The position numbers were made by a program, and so were the translations under genes. From NCBI GenBank assembly GCA_023257495.1, contig JALRCC010000242.1:1-5728 (forward strand): DNA of 5,728 bases, written 5' to 3'. This DNA is from Rugosibacter sp. GTDB lineage: Bacteria; Pseudomonadota; Gammaproteobacteria; Burkholderiales; Rhodocyclaceae. The notes beneath the pieces are model-generated. The model was not told the origin of the DNA. It did not search any database and saw nothing but the letters and a program-made list of their open reading frames with translations. Shown piece after piece: positions 5,226 to 5,728 of this stretch (positions are counted from its first letter, which is position 1; every line of letters begins with the position of its first letter).

Positions 5226-5728
5226 ATGCCAGCAAACAAGCTGATTTTCACGGCCATCAACCTGCTAGGGGCAGGGGTCGTGTTCCTTGGGTGGTGGCCT
5301 GTGCCTGGCAGTTATTTTCTGCTCGAACCTGTTTTGTTCTGCACGATTGCGGTGCTGTGTTTATTCATGTTGCCAGTCGGCGAGGTGCGTATCAACCGCC
5401 GCAGTTGGTTGGCCTATGCTGCTTTTGCTACCTGGGTGGTTCTTTCCGATGCGCTCAGCGGCGAGTTTTTACCCGCCTTGGCGCGGGATGCGCACTGGCT
5501 GATCCTGCCATTGCTTGTCGTTCTCTATAAGCCGCTTTTCGCCAGGAGCGAAGAGCCGCTCAAAATACTGCAAGTAGCCGTCGCGTTGAGTTTGATCGTG
5601 ATTTGTTATCGTCTGATCGATGACGCTGCTGGCGTTGTTGACTGGATCAGGCTACCCATTTTCGGAAATGTCCGCCGCCTGGCCATGACGGCGGGATTGA
5701 TGAGCGTGTTTCTTTATCATGACACCGG
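5226..5728 (+). CDS. O-antigen ligase / oligosaccharyltransferase-like membrane protein, 3' end outside the window
   Basis: The frame opened by the ATG at 5226 stays open to the window edge, giving 167 complete codons with no stop. The product starts MPANKLIFTAINLLGAG and shows about five hydrophobic segments, near residues 6-24, 30-51, 60-77, 88-101 and 112-130. These are followed by PIFGNVRRLAMTAG (144-157), which begins a sixth. An F/G-N-x-R/N element opening a membrane helix at this depth is typical of the Wzy_C group that includes WaaL O-antigen ligases and the PglL/TfpO pilin oligosaccharyltransferases. These enzymes transfer lipid-linked glycans in the periplasm. The diagnostic large periplasmic loop with its conserved His would lie beyond the window, so ligase, polymerase and protein-glycosylating enzyme cannot be told apart. 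It follows the previous gene by 18 nt and is probably in the same operon. Confidence 0.65.
   Translation, partial: MPANKLIFTAINLLGAGVVFLGWWPVPGSYFLLEPVLFCTIAVLCLFMLPVGEVRINRRSWLAYAAFATWVVLSDALSGEFLPALARDAHWLILPLLVVLYKPLFARSEEPLKILQVAVALSLIVICYRLIDDAAGVVDWIRLPIFGNVRRLAMTAGLMSVFLYHDT

Noticed and set aside
5204..5530. Open frame beginning at 5204 as a separate small gene
   Set aside because: It overlaps the ligase-like gene in another frame, starts at the previous stop codon and has no domain; the frame from 5226 has a ribosome site and regular membrane helices.

Overview
The window looks like chromosomal DNA of a Gram-negative proteobacterium, most likely a betaproteobacterium. That placement is an inference from the style of the pilin N-terminus, the high GC of the accessory genes (about 60-70% in hand-counted 60-base lines) and the mix of pilin, ABC-2 transporter and O-antigen-ligase-like genes. 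All six genes I can support lie on the + strand and fill nearly the whole window. I see no RNA genes, insertion sequences, CRISPR arrays or replication origins.

Region 1 (about 1-761) is a two-gene pilin unit. A very short type IV pilin (60 aa, mature form 53 aa) consists of little more than the class III signal peptide and the conserved N-terminal helix. Behind it is a small secreted Gly/Ala/Ser/Thr-rich protein with six cysteines. This layout recalls the split pilin of Geobacter (PilA-N plus PilA-C). The unit ends in a strong perfect-stem terminator. Its GC is about 46% in the pilin part.

Region 2 (787-3349) is a tightly packed ABC cassette: an ABC-2 permease, a membrane-anchored helical protein and an ABC ATPase, joined by TAATG and ATGA overlaps. 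Its composition matches the PilG/PilH/PilI transporter set that Myxococcus needs for type IV pili. That equivalence is inferred from gene context and architecture, not from alignment.

Region 3 (3330-5728) holds a large polytopic membrane protein with a C-terminal, probably periplasmic, domain (GT-C-like in layout, family not recognised). It is followed by the 5' part of an O-antigen-ligase/oligosaccharyltransferase-like membrane protein that runs off the window.

A working model is a minimal split type IV pilus locus. The short pilin would form the filament core, the secreted partner would supply the globular surface, the ABC cassette would support assembly, and the two downstream membrane proteins may add or transfer a glycan. 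The terminator just after the pilin pair would keep the structural proteins abundant and the accessory proteins scarce.
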